Positions 56,601 to 63,488 of a DNA stretch of 64,000 nt are shown here, one piece after another. The notes beneath the pieces are model-generated. The model made no database searches and had not been told where the DNA came from. It was given only the letters and a program-made list of their open reading frames with translations. The stretch comes from Nectonema munidae. Taxonomy: Eukaryota; Nematomorpha; Nectonematoida; Nectonematidae. The position numbers and the translations under genes are program-made. The stretch spans positions 62,001 to 126,000 of the forward strand of contig JAUIRK010000728.1 in the NCBI GenBank assembly GCA_030549495.1, in the 5' to 3' direction. Numbering within the stretch: position 1 is the stretch's first letter; each line of letters opens with the position of its first letter.

Positions 56601-59382
56601 ATTGGTCCTCTAACAAGGAGATGAATGCGCGCAAAGAGTTAAACGAAAATAAAATTTCACATAAAAATATTTCGCAACTTTATTTTTTTAATTCTATTTA
56701 TTTATATTCAAAGATATATTTCAAGAAATATCAATCACGATTTTTTCAACTTTTTTATATCTGTATATTATCAATTTTTTGCTTAACGTAATTTTTTTAT
56801 TTTTGCCTACTTTACAAAATATAGAATATAACACAAATATTATTTTATAAAAAATTCTTCAGCATATCAATTAAGTAGGATAATTTTCAATAGATAACTT
56901 TTTGACTGTTTACCAAAAAGGTTCAACCAATAATGGAGATTCCAAGGCTGCTAAATGAAAAACATAGTGAATGCGCAAACAAAATTAATTCCATAACAAG
57001 AAAACATTTTATTCACAAGTGCGAACAGAAGTTTTCAGAAGTTGTAAATTTTATTTAAAGACTGAGAAAGAGAATAAAACACATCTAAAAATTTGATAAG
57101 AATACCAAGAATAAGAAAGAATCAAGTTTATATAAAAGTAACACGTAGAGAGAGAAACCATGATTCAGATTCATGAAAAAAATTTTTAGTTGATATAAAA
57201 AGAGAATAAGAAATGAATTTAACAAATACGGGCTGACTATCGCTAATCAGGAAGTCGTTTATCTGGAGTTTCATTAATTCTACATTATATTATGCATAAA
57301 ATTTGGAATTCTAGAATAAATTTTGTTGCAATATTGAAGACAAATAAGAGCAAAATGTTTAGATTAAGTTCTCATAAAATGCTTTACGCTTTGTAAAAGT
57401 GAAGGTCTTATGTCTGAAAAAAAAATTGAGAATAAACTAAAACTTAAAATTTGAGCATAAGTGAGACCATACTGCAAGGCTGACTACAAGGTTTTAAGAC
57501 AGAAGAGATTTTTATGTAGCGCATAAAGAAGCAACTTCTGAATTTGTTTTTGCATTAATGAAATTTATTTTGGGTGAAAACTAGTCTTCGACAAATTTTT
57601 GATGCAGACTAAAAAGACTTTGAAATGTGCGGCAGAGATTTGTTACGTTCAACGACTAATCAATTTGAATTTGACATTTTCTATCGTTTCATATATAACA
57701 TTTTTAATATTTTCTTTTTATTTGAATAAAATGGCTTTTTTCTATTCTAGCTTCAATTTTTCAAGGTTAATTTGTTGATAATTAAAAATATGAGCTGAAT
57801 AAAATTAAATGTTTCCTAATGATGATCGGAAAACAGGCAGCATTCGAAATTAGTGATAGTTAAGACTGTATGCAAAAATTGTAATATATACAATAGTGTC
57901 AAAAATTTTTACCTTGCGCTAGTTTATACTTTGAGAATATAGACACAACGATGTTTAGAAATGGCAATAAAGTGTCTACTTTTTGCGTTTTAATGGCAAA
58001 TGACATTTTGTTACAAAGTTTAGGAAAACTGGGAGCCAATGAAGTGTACAAACTTTCTTCGCAGTCATCAAGATTGTCAAACTTTTCAAGAAATCTAAAT
58101 ACAATTCATAATACAAAAATGATAATGATTTATGATTAAGTATAGTATAAATATAAATAGCATTTTTGTAACATTCAACTTCACGAGTATACATAAGGGT
58201 CCTTTCAAAAACGTTAATATACTAAACGTATGGCCTAGAAAAAATGCATAATATAACGAGCACGCTCTTGTCCAATTCTCTGGTGACGATTAATAATTTG
58301 GTGACCGTGTAACCCTGGATATGAAGTCAATTTTTTAAGGTGGCTGAAGTAAAAAACGGTATTTTTTGGTTAACTAAACCAAGATTAGCATCAATAGGTT
58401 CCTTGAAAGCAAAAATTTGGTCACAATCGTTTTTCAAGCTTTAGCATAAACAATAAAAAGGAATACTAATCACTTTGTAATCATGAGTTAATAAAAACAT
58501 CCTATAGTGGTGATTTTTTTTGTTTTTTTTAATGAAAAAAAAATTACTTTATGTTGTCATTCAGAATCATTCCACCTTTTCTTTTGCCCATCTTTGAAGA
58601 AATTTATTTCTCAAGTTGATTCAATGAACTATTAGAAAATTTCTAAGTTCATAAGCCATAAGAAGTCAATATTCCTTTAACTAAGAGGAGTGTTTGAAAA
58701 ATCTAAAAAATGGATATGAATTACTTTTATAAATAGGGAAATCATTCTGTTTTAATAGACAAAACATTTTTCAAGATTAAAAATAATATAATCATTAGTG
58801 GTGTAGTGATTGAATCTGCATTAGGATTAATCAATCTACTTTTTATAAACGGAATAGCAACAGCAGCGTTAAAAATTTTCGACTTCAAACTTGCATGAAA
58901 TTTTAGGCAATTGCATTTAAAGATATATATGAAGTTGATATTGTTCAAATTTTATTTCAGACTACTCATAAAAATGTGCAAAATATAAATTTGTTCCATA
59001 TGATCAAAAAAAGGTTACCAACTTGAATACTTTGAAATTGATTTAAAGACAAAAAACTTGGATAATATGCAAATTTACTACAATCAATTTATTCATTTCA
59101 TAAAATATTTCACAAAATAAATGTTTTTATTCAGCAAATGTTCTAAGGTTGAAGAAAAAAAATTTTTATTGAACTTTTCTCGCAATAAACACTGGAGGAA
59201 CAATTGCCCCAAAATCTCATAGGTAAGGTTGGCTCTGATATATCACTTGTTCTGGATAGCGAAATCTATGAAAAATGTTTTTTGTGAAATAAACCGTATC
59301 AGAAAGCACTGATATAATAAAGCTCAAATTTCGCGCATTCATATATTGAAACGCGGGCACAATCCACCTTGCAAAATATTCC
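32458..59382 (-). CDS. RIF1: RIF1 homologue, multi-exon gene (C-terminal and much of the HEAT region)
   Basis: RIF1 recruits PP1 to control replication timing and directs double-strand-break repair with 53BP1. The last exon encodes SIRTIGQFCCLSEEEIHALP then IPNPKVARTVQALQRFF, matching the vertebrate RIF1 C-terminal domain (IKTIGDLSSLTASEIKTLPI..PKV..V..AL). Before it come CIYPKLMYSKLAI and LVPLIS, matching IYP.L..C....ILP.I. Further upstream lie a SILK-type GILK and an RVxF-type KVHF. Ten exons from 49396 to the stop (49212-49396, 46580-46772, 45277-45346, 41122-41261, 39090-39254, 38772-39018, 38108-38305, 36709-36860, 34738-34973, 32458-32614) join in phase without gaps. Upstream exons at 50835-59382 are helical HEAT-like and partly phase-linked. 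The 5' end is not found. The linker between helical region and PP1 motifs is very short compared with vertebrates. Identification of the C-terminus is firm; assignment of the most upstream exons is inference. Confidence 0.85.
32833..32970 (+). repeat. tRNA-derived SINE, copy 1
   Basis: GTGAGTAAAGTTGGTTAG (A-box-like) followed 45 nt later by GGGTTCGATCCC (B box, 32885-32896), then a tRNA-unrelated part ending GTGCCTTTTCGAT. Related copies lie at 49708-49845 and 49864-49985, same strand. It sits in the last RIF1 intron, antisense to the gene. Confidence 0.75.
33290..33700 (+). mobile_element. decayed transposon-protein remnant
   Basis: Two broken stretches on +: GKDTVIESTGFMVFFNRTDT near 33340-33405, and GTGKEAIGETVLKVLEDLPF followed by GLCFDTT near 33590-33690. 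The second resembles the GTG.A.A..V...L..W ... FDTT.SNTG motif of a widespread but poorly named invertebrate transposon protein. Too eroded to classify. Confidence 0.45.
34738..34973 (-). CDS. RIF1: RIF1 exon with VHF and IYP..L motifs
   Basis: 78 codons plus two bases: VHFEKKESAMEAEFKREDKH ... SPSSKGRAGPCIYPKLMYSK, LAIWNLVPLISFSG. The first three codons complete the KVHF PP1-docking motif with the Lys that ends the previous exon. Acceptor TGTTTAG, donor GTAACT (phase 2), matching the 1-base start of the last exon. Confidence 0.9.
34974..35264. other. RIF1 intron, no feature
   Basis: AT-rich intron sequence without recognisable elements. Confidence 0.4.
35265..35760. repeat. short repeat cluster in RIF1 intron
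   Basis: CACACTGGATTAGATTA occurs at about 35629 and 35732, with diverged versions ACACTTGGATTAAGTATA (35295) and ACACTAGATTAAGG (35661). AGTATAC/GTATAGTATA blocks accompany them. Possibly the ends of a decayed palindromic element. Confidence 0.45.
35761..36708. other. RIF1 intron, no gene
   Basis: No exon-like stretch in phase with RIF1 and no element recognised. Confidence 0.4.
36709..36860 (-). CDS. RIF1: RIF1 exon with SILK-type PP1 motif
   Basis: Two bases then 50 codons: SRNEGCMKDPPPLSSTPKSG, ILKTPGSVKRKLTQEFFSP, QFHSFHSESFK. GILK lies at 36790-36801, about 27 residues before KVHF, the order and approximate spacing of PP1 docking sites in animal RIF1. Acceptor CTCTCCAG, donor GTACGA in phase 0. 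The proline/serine content suggests disorder. Confidence 0.85.
37199..37309 (+). repeat. dispersed repeat pair, copy 2
   Basis: Second copy of the 105-bp repeat at 27087-27193 (T-run, AAATTTAAGACTC, CTTTTTATATACA, TTACTTGAAATAAAA), same orientation. Confidence 0.65.
37310..38107. other. RIF1 intron, no gene
   Basis: Short open stretches only (e.g. 37440-37667 on +), none exon-like. Confidence 0.4.
38108..38305 (-). CDS. RIF1: RIF1 exon, acidic/helical
   Basis: Two bases then LFDLEGFVEDEERKKNKGES, LLPIYKKFDLMLSPLNSFFL, QLHTKKVSEDILEKALLVLK, PTNNN plus one base. Acceptor TTTTATAG. Two donors are possible: GTGAGG, ending the exon at 38108 in phase 1, which joins the next exon directly; and GTAAAG, ending it at 38103 in phase 0, which would need an extra exon. 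I chose the first. Confidence 0.85.
38772..39018 (-). CDS. RIF1: RIF1 exon, helical
   Basis: 82 codons plus one base: AKLLCTSLQESNIRFTNSHS ... CLAKALSSLRCISVAWSAYI ... HDLPREDGVSYSRYNEEISC. Acceptor ATCTTAG, donor GTGTGA. Other open frames cross this stretch on both strands; this frame is chosen because it is in phase with both neighbours. Confidence 0.85.
39090..39254 (-). CDS. RIF1: RIF1 exon, helical
   Basis: 55 codons in phase 0 at both ends: ILLEKDLSFTTQLLLYCLQN, LHAIWSRDFAASRTALLHAI, NDCILMHKNDFTPFH. HEAT-like amphipathic helices. Acceptor GCTTTCAG, donor GTACTT; a 71-bp intron separates it from the next exon. Confidence 0.88.
39255..40433. other. RIF1 intron, no feature
   Basis: AT-rich intron sequence. 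Confidence 0.4.
40434..40755. mobile_element. hAT MITE with TIRs and 8-bp target duplication
   Basis: Left CAGTGGTTCTCAGCC; right end on the other strand CATTGGTTGTCAACT (11 of 15 match). Flanks GTTTAGGA (40426-40433) and GTTTAGGT (40756-40763) agree at 7 of 8 positions, the hAT duplication length. 322 bp, non-coding, in a RIF1 intron. Confidence 0.85.
41122..41261 (-). CDS. RIF1: RIF1 exon, helical
   Basis: Two bases then 46 codons: IISNGKVLAELAWPFKLILS, DLNHIEEILTWKCFLSHCYI, PSIFEK. Acceptor TATAATCAG, donor GTAAAT. The ILTWKCFL helix recalls the AWK.LI helices of RIF1 HEAT repeats. Confidence 0.85.
41262..43098. other. RIF1 intron, no confident feature
   Basis: Contains GC-richer patches (41640-41720; 42480-43030) with short open frames on both strands, e.g. 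41848-42036 and 42797-43039 on +, that look like old transposon coding sequence but match nothing I recognise. Confidence 0.35.
43099..43847 (-). mobile_element. deletion-derived hAT element
   Basis: Left end CAGAGGTGGGGAACCT; right end on the other strand CAGAGGTGGGCAACCT, a near-perfect 16-bp terminal inverted repeat. Flanking octamers GTGTTGAT and GAGATAAT agree only in part. Between the ends is the C-terminus of a hAT transposase on the - strand. About 750 bp, so most of the transposase is deleted. Confidence 0.8.
43620..43790 (-). pseudogene. hAT transposase C-terminal fragment (GTF2IRD2/ZBED-like)
   Basis: Translation gives CCCESAFSYLTQIKNTLTNH then LTDEHLEDEVLLRTT, matching the dimerisation region of GTF2IRD2/EPM2AIP1-type hAT proteins (CE.AFS.....K...R..LTDEHL...LR...). 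The catalytic core is absent. Confidence 0.75.
43849..43944. repeat. (GAT)n microsatellite
   Basis: Interrupted GATGATGAT array starting just outside the hAT right end. Confidence 0.9.
43945..45276. other. RIF1 intron, no confident feature
   Basis: An acidic stretch on - near 44215-44255 (DVEVDENENKEAEVE before GTATGC) could be a tiny exon but lacks a usable acceptor, so I did not annotate it. Confidence 0.35.
45277..45346 (-). CDS. RIF1: RIF1 small exon
   Basis: 23 codons plus one base: LIMNLHSHCSDRDLGVALLV, HLH. Acceptor AATTATAG, donor GTGAGT (consensus). The phases (0 in, 1 out) fit both neighbours exactly. An open frame on + covers the same bases and is taken as its shadow. Confidence 0.75.
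45464..45572. repeat. AGTCGG-type repeat, copy 1
   Basis: Begins GAGTCGGAGTTGGATTTTTG and ends ATTTTCCTTCCGACTCTTCG, i.e. inverted GAGTCGG ends. A shorter copy lies at 61803-61858. Non-coding, MITE-like. Confidence 0.6.
46580..46772 (-). CDS. RIF1: RIF1 exon, HEAT-like
   Basis: One base then 64 codons: FNAEYPKEMSSCSGVWFRIV, YANLFSEDKDISNLALVNVS, SLFKSISPQSLPMIDQAIIF, DFNQ. The W...Y..LFS....I...AL pattern fits a HEAT repeat such as those in the RIF1 N-terminal domain. Acceptor GTCCTAG, donor GTATCA. Confidence 0.87.
46773..49211. other. RIF1 intron, no gene
   Basis: 2.4-kb intron. A short open stretch at 46977-47080 (-) is not in phase with its neighbours. Otherwise AT-rich. Confidence 0.4.
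49212..49396 (-). CDS. RIF1: RIF1 exon, helical
   Basis: 61 codons plus two bases: VMKSYVARCIANLGKLFSIR, ASDSSDASQSSFFRIIFHKF, IILLRKYFLLKYSVSSFHFP, N. Acceptor ATTTTTAG, donor GTCGTT. It ends in phase 2, matching the 1-base start of the 46580-46772 exon. A second open frame overlaps but is out of phase. Confidence 0.75.
49708..49845 (+). repeat. tRNA-derived SINE, copy 2
   Basis: GGGCGTGAGTAAGGTTGG, then a degraded B box GGTTAGATCCT near 49760-49770, then CATCAAGCCTACG and GTGCCTTCTCGATGAAAAC. Closely similar to the copy at 32833. Confidence 0.75.
49864..49985 (+). repeat. tRNA-derived SINE, copy 3
   Basis: Immediately follows copy 2 after an A-rich spacer: CAAGGTCTTCTGTTCGATCC (B box), CATCAAGCCTCC, GTGTGCCTTCTC. 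More diverged; a tandem pair. Confidence 0.65.
50835..50976 (-). CDS. RIF1: candidate RIF1 exon
   Basis: One base then 47 codons: LLTQIFMAFDIKIQLILLKE, NIRLNLLELFSTVAKKEEPS, RSWKYAK. It ends in phase 0 with donor GTTTTG, fitting the exon at 49396. Helical composition is right but both splice sites are mediocre. A 41-bp micro-exon at 51415-51455 (TSCGNYRRSLLSY, donor GTAAAA) would supply the missing phase to the exon upstream. Confidence 0.45.
50977..52717. other. RIF1 intron, no confident gene
   Basis: Two open stretches look protein-like but are unassigned: 51216-51452 on + and about 51650-51760 on - (YDISSYSLLFKGGGKLVFKE). Confidence 0.35.
52718..55219 (+). mobile_element. TIR-bounded DNA transposon with BED-finger transposase (2.5 kb)
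   Basis: Left end CATGGTTGTCGCTTTTATTT; right end on the other strand CATGGTTGCCATTTTTTTTT, followed on each side by GGGAAA-rich subterminal sequence. Both flanks are AATAA next to the ends, a possible 5-bp target duplication. Inside on + is a decayed transposase-like gene. It lies in a RIF1 intron, in opposite orientation, 39 bp from an exon. hAT-like protein layout with 5-bp duplication would suggest a hAT5-type group; this is inference. Confidence 0.7.
53464..55017 (+). pseudogene. decayed transposase-like gene, hAT-like layout
   Basis: Starts MSGAETLFNKLWLDSNIEPQ, whose eroded continuation resembles a BED finger. Then FPDSKIASSLKLGRTKCRYV, INHGLSPYFKDGLMKKFALS, LLQISMDGPNVNLKFLKEFE and INIGVCGLHAVHDAL (an RNase H-like core with an Asp in MDGPNVN and a C.LH..H motif), then CINFPLSIDQFA and VENVACIERALLIYDDM. 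The C-terminus has LILSHGQVQVESVFSINKFP, analogous to the hAT ERxFS helix, and a lysine/arginine-rich coiled-coil tail. Several stops and frame changes. I know this protein type from invertebrate and fish genomes as unnamed; placing it in hAT is inference. Confidence 0.65.
55258..55385 (-). CDS. RIF1: probable RIF1 exon, helical
   Basis: Two bases then 42 codons: ISYKHTRNILDQLMDVPLMF, SGKVEVCQLFFQFFLQSHVC, HS. Strong acceptor TTGTTTCAG and consensus donor GTAAGA. The right end of a DNA transposon (55219) lies only 39 bp beyond the donor, in the intron. The join to the neighbouring upstream exon is not settled by phase. Confidence 0.7.
55923..56085 (-). CDS. RIF1: probable RIF1 exon, 3' boundary uncertain
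   Basis: Two bases then MKPFALTSLEIAALHYSVAF, FPLYRFLYQFDRNIFLKLLS, FVPKSTQELFLTYFIS. Acceptor CCATCAG fits phase 1 of the 57913-58094 exon. I place the donor at GTGGAA (end 55923) but GTCTAG or GTGATT further down would change the phase. Confidence 0.55.
56086..57228. other. RIF1 intron, no gene
   Basis: AT-rich, with a TTAGTTAG-like run at 56215-56330 (GTTAGTTAGTGAGTTA). Nothing exon-like. Confidence 0.4.
57229..57265 (+). repeat. solo Tigger/pogo-like terminus
   Basis: CTGACTATCGCTAATCAGG then GTCGTTTATCTGGA. It matches, mostly through transitions, the inverted sequence ending at 61801. TA precedes it at 57227-57228. Host exons between the two ends make a single element unlikely. Confidence 0.5.
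57913..58094 (-). CDS. RIF1: probable RIF1 exon
   Basis: One base, 60 codons and one base: FLEKFDNLDDCEESLYTSLA, PSFPKLCNKMSFAIKTQKVD, TLLPFLNIVVSIFSKYKLAQ. Acceptor TGTATTTAG, donor GTAAAA. Coding-like composition and exact phase with the next exon (G + AG gives Glu). Confidence 0.7.
58761..58882 (-). CDS. RIF1: candidate RIF1 exon
   Basis: 40 codons plus two bases: SKIFNAAVAIPFIKSRLINP, NADSITTPLMIILFLILKNV. Phases (0 in, 2 out) fit both neighbours, but acceptor TTGAAG and donor GTCTAT are weak. Confidence 0.4.
59247..59382 (-). CDS. RIF1: probable RIF1 exon, most upstream found
   Basis: One base then 45 codons: EYFARWIVPAFQYMNARNLS, FIISVLSDTVYFTKNIFHRF, RYPEQ. It recalls the RW...VIPL helix of the RIF1 N-terminal HEAT domain. 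Acceptor TTACCTGCAG is strong, donor GTGATA, phase 0 out. Exons further 5' were not found; they may lie beyond the window. Confidence 0.65.
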
Positions 59383-59809
59383 CTGCAGGTAAGCCACAGA
59401 AGCCCCTCCCCTTTCTGCCGCCAACTTTTACTTTGACATTCAATAAATAAAATCATTAGTTATGAAGATTTTCCCTATTGTATTTATCGGTAATATTTGA
59501 TCTATTAGATACATCTCATAGACTCCTAAGAGTCAGAGTCGGTTACTTATTAGTTAGTCTTCTTATAAAAAGAAAAATAAAAAAGTTATAATAAATAAAA
59601 AAAAAGTTATAATTATAAAAGTTTGCCTTCTTTAGTCTAAGTTGGAAGGGAAAAGTTAGTGCTAAATTTATTAAGTTTTTAATTTGAACTTTGTTGAATT
59701 ATCAAAGCCTAATTAATAAAGAAAACAATCAAAAAATTTCAGTAAAAATTTATTGAAAGATAGTACACAAGCAAATTTTGAAGGCATTGGAGTTTTGGTT
59801 AGTGATTTT
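59383..59809. other. no gene; flank of Tigger remnant
   Basis: Includes ACTCCTAAGAGTCAGAGTCG at about 59522-59541, related to the AGTCGG repeats. No second Tigger terminus found. Confidence 0.35.
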
Positions 59810-61430
59810 CTTTTGCCCTCTTTTGAGCGATTTTTTTTGAATAGAGATTGCAAGCTAATTTGTTTCATGTGTCTTGGCTTTTCTTTAATTAATTTATCCT
59901 GAAGCATGTATAGGTTCATCACTTCTTGCTCAGTTACGAAACTGCGCTGCTATAAACCTTTCAGCAGTTCTTCAGTCAGATAAAGATGGAAACTCTTTTT
60001 ACTATCTGTGACTCATTTTCACTTTCAACATCACTGTCTTCGTCACTGACTTGTTTTGGATTTCAACCATATTTATAATTTCTGAGTCAGTATAATAATG
60101 AACAACAGGTGCACTGTCTTCGACAGTCAACCAATCTTCAACGTTAATTTCATTTAGTTTGGATGCAAGATCTTTTGCTTCAGGATTGGTCAGATCACCA
60201 GCAAAAGACAAAAGATCATTTATATATTGCTTTACTTTACAGCAATCTTTGCCAGGACTTCTTTCTGAACTTCTTCCAGGCCAATTCCATCCATGTTTCA
60301 GGGTAACTGTATCTACAGTTTTCCAAGCATAGCAGCACTGTAAACCATATCTCTAATATTAAATTCATGAAGAACCTCACGTACAGACTTCCCCAAATTA
60401 ACTACCCTCAGTAGACGCCTCATAAAGTTAGTGCAATAGTTTGAACGGCTGAATCAATGACGTGCAATTGGATGGAAGGAAAACAACAAAAACATTGTTC
60501 TTAGCCATTAATTCTGATTTTGGATGGGCAGCGCGGTTATCTAGAACAAGCACTATTTTACAGTTATGATCCATGCCAACAGAGTCACAATGAGCTCTTG
60601 CTTCAGGCATAAAGTGATTTTGAAACCAATCTAATATAAGTTCAGTTGTTGTCCATGCTTTTTTGTTGGCCCGGTAGATTACAGGAAATTTGTCCCACCT
60701 TTGAAAGCTCGAAGATGCTTGGCTTTTACCGATGACAAACAATTTACAGCGGTGCGTTCCTGCAGCATTGAAGCAGCCCAGTAAAGTTACACGTTCTTTC
60801 AATGCTTTAAAACCTGACGGTGATTGTGCATCCGCTCATTTCAACGTTTTTTTCGGTCTACATCTCCAAAATAGTGCACATTCATCTCCGTTGTAAATCT
60901 GATCAGGACTTAAATTATTATCACGGTCAAGTTTGCCAAACTCTTCAATTAATTTTGTCGCTGCTTCTTCATCAGCTGATCTTTTTCACCACACACTGAA
61001 GGAAATTGTAAACCATGTCGAGACCTGAAACGTTGCAACCATCCTTCAGTGTAATCACACTCATAATCCAATTCAAGTTCTTCATGAAACAGTTTTGCTT
61101 GTTCTTTCACAAGATCACCACGCAGTTCAACCACCTCACTTTCACGTAACTTAAACCATTTCATCATTACTTTTTCCTGTTCTGCACTTTTACCGGGTTT
61201 CATTGTTTTTCTTTTGATTCACTGTTAACAAAAAAGTTGAGCAACTGATTTTTTTGTTTTTTTATGTCATAAACTTTTGAAGATACAATGCTATATAATT
61301 CACATATACTTCTTACAGGCATGCCACTGTTGAGTTTTTTCAAGAGCTCAACCTTCTCCACTATAGACAAAGTTTTGTGTTTACGCTTTACAATGAGAAA
61401 CACTTCTATTATTGATTGAAGCCATGATTA
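59810..61430 (-). pseudogene. Tigger/pogo transposase (Tc1/mariner superfamily), decayed
   Basis: N-terminal CENP-B-type helix-turn-helix: KRKHKTLSIVEKVELLKKL ... VRSICELY (61200-61403). Second DNA-binding domain: FHEELELDYECDYTEGWLQR and FRSRHGLQF (60949-61203). DDE core: IYNGDECALFW (first Asp, near 60890), LLGCFNAAGTHRCKLFVIGK, KIVLVLDNRAAHP (second Asp); the third, expected in LIQPxDQG, is lost (LIQPFKLLH). The C-terminus runs VMNLYMLQDKLIKEKPRHMK to SLQSLFKK near 59810. Frame broken at several points. Confidence 0.85.
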
Positions 61431-61740
61431 GAGCTGAAACAAATAAAAAAAATTAAAAATAACAGAATGATTTTATATATAGTATGCATATATATAAAGC
61501 TACTTTACCAAGGAAATAATTGAAAATGTTATATTATACGTGAAAAATTTGTTTCTTTTTATTATTTTGATCTATTTTTTTGAATATTGACATTATAAGG
61601 TGTCTAAAGTATTAAAAAACTTAAATCTAAAGCCTTGAATGTCTTTACTTTGGTTGTTTTATTGAATTATAAAAATAATCAAATAACAAATAGCTTTTTA
61701 TTTGATTATTATATATATTTTTAAACAGGCTATTTTAACA

Positions 61741-61801
61741 TTTTTTCCGGATTACTGATGGTGCCGAATAACTGATTGCGGGATTAGTGATGGTCAATTT
61801 G
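61741..61801 (-). repeat. Tigger/pogo terminus next to the transposase
   Basis: On - it reads CAAATTGACCATCACTAATC, then CAGTTATTCGGCACCATCAG, then TAATCCGG: the TTGACC..C.CTAATCCGG style of pogo/Tigger ends, about 310 bp before the transposase start. Confidence 0.6.
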
Positions 61802-61802
61802 G

Positions 61803-61858
61803 AATCGGAGTTGGATTTTTGTAAGTCAAATATTTTCCTCCCGACTCCCCAGCCATTC
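61803..61858. repeat. AGTCGG-type repeat, copy 2
   Basis: AATCGGAGTTGGATTTTTG ... ATTTTCCTCCCGACTCCCC; matches the two ends of the copy at 45464-45572 with the centre missing. It abuts the Tigger terminus. Confidence 0.55.
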
Positions 61859-62913
61859 ACCTAGATAATGATTCTCTCTCCGATCAATATCCTACTGAGT
61901 AGCCTAGGAAGGAAACGGAAGGGCCATCTACACAAGGCACCATAACATATTTGCATTGATATATAATTAAAAAAAATAATAGAAATTTTACAATTTAAAA
62001 TGAAGGTTTGTATTCTTATTTTGCAAACCTAGATACCTTAACTATTCAATTTTCAGCATTTGAAGTGTTATTAGAATTTTAAGAGGCAGAAAAATTATTA
62101 TCAGCCACTGAAAGCAAATGTGTTAGGTACAACTTAACTTTTTTTTAACTAGAAGTAAAAATACAAATACAAAATAACTATTTCTCTGATGCTAAATTAT
62201 GACTATAAATACATTAAGATTGTAATTAAACACTATTCAAACTAAATACAAATGTATTTGATCCACTCCTAGCTGTCCTTCAGTTTCGGATGCATGTCAA
62301 AAAATTTCAGATTATCTGAAAAAAATAAAATCCTCAAGTGTAATAAAGTTATTTTTTAAATAAATATGGAATTAATTTTTTGATGTTACATACGAAATAA
62401 TGGATAAAAATTGAACTTATCTGTTAAGTTTGTTGTTATCTTTTGGTAAAAAATTGAACTTATCTGTTCCTCTTTAGTTGTTACATCGCTTATAACATCA
62501 GAATATATAATAAATCAAGAATATTCGAAATTTAAGGATATTGCATCATTAGGTATTGATTTTAATGTAAATGAGATGACGAGTTTTGGATTTGAGGATA
62601 AGTAAATAATCATCAAGATAATATTATTGAAACAAATTATAGTAATTTGGACAAAAAGAAATAAAGAATTTTGCGCGATATTTTGAATACACAAAAGTGA
62701 TTAATATTTAGTGTACGCAAATTTAAGTTATATATACAATCTCAATACACAGTTAAAACAAGCAAGCACTTATTAATAATTTTTCCAATAAAAAAAATTA
62801 CATAGAGATTAATATTATACAATTATTTACTAACTAATACTTAAAAATTAAAAAGAAATTCTACTTATTTAACCTAGATCGTTTAGATGGGTTTCAAAAT
62901 GTGTACATTATTT
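61859..62913. other. no gene recognised
   Basis: AT-rich; no RIF1 exon could be placed here. A weak protein-like stretch on - near 62290-62330 (KFFDMHPKLKDS) may be transposon debris. Confidence 0.4.
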
Positions 62914-63488
62914 CAGGGGCGCACATCCTCAAAATTGAGGGAAATTTTTTGTTCCAATTTTAAGCGCATACCTAAATTTATAAGACTACTTTATTTTTTT
63001 TTACAAATTTGGTGAATTTAAATACTATACTCCCAGCGAAAATATTTTAATAAATTTGCATATCTCATATACACTAATTTAAAAAACTCCAAAATTATCA
63101 GGGGAATAGGCTTTTTCATTTAAAAAATGAAGTAGTCTAGCAGGCACATTACAGGAATTGATGAAAGGATATTTGATTGATAGAAAAAACAAATAACTGA
63201 AGGTTGGAGAGTTTATATGAGTGAATGTAGTCTGAAGGGAAAAAGTCTACTAGACACTCTGCGATGTTTATATGAAAAAATGTGATTGATTCAGGGGCGC
63301 ACATCCTTGAAATTATTGGAGGGGCGGACTTTCAAGCGTCTTCCAAAAAAGACTAATTTTTCTCTTCTTAAAGATAAAAAAACTCCTCTCTTATCTATTC
63401 AATTTCATTCTTAATTAAGCTTAATGTAAACTTTAACTCCTGCCCTATTAAGCTTAACGTCAACAATGAATGAGGACTTATATATAGC
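62914..63488 (+). repeat. dispersed repeat, copy 2
   Basis: Second copy of the 12444-13107 repeat, same orientation, starting CAGGGGCGCACATCC and ending TGAATGAGGACTTATA. It lacks the poly-G runs of copy 1 and has a short deletion near the left end. Confidence 0.8.

Noticed and set aside
57229-61801. One 4.6-kb Tigger transposon
   Set aside because: At least two well-formed exons lie between the ends; I keep the transposase and each terminus as separate features.
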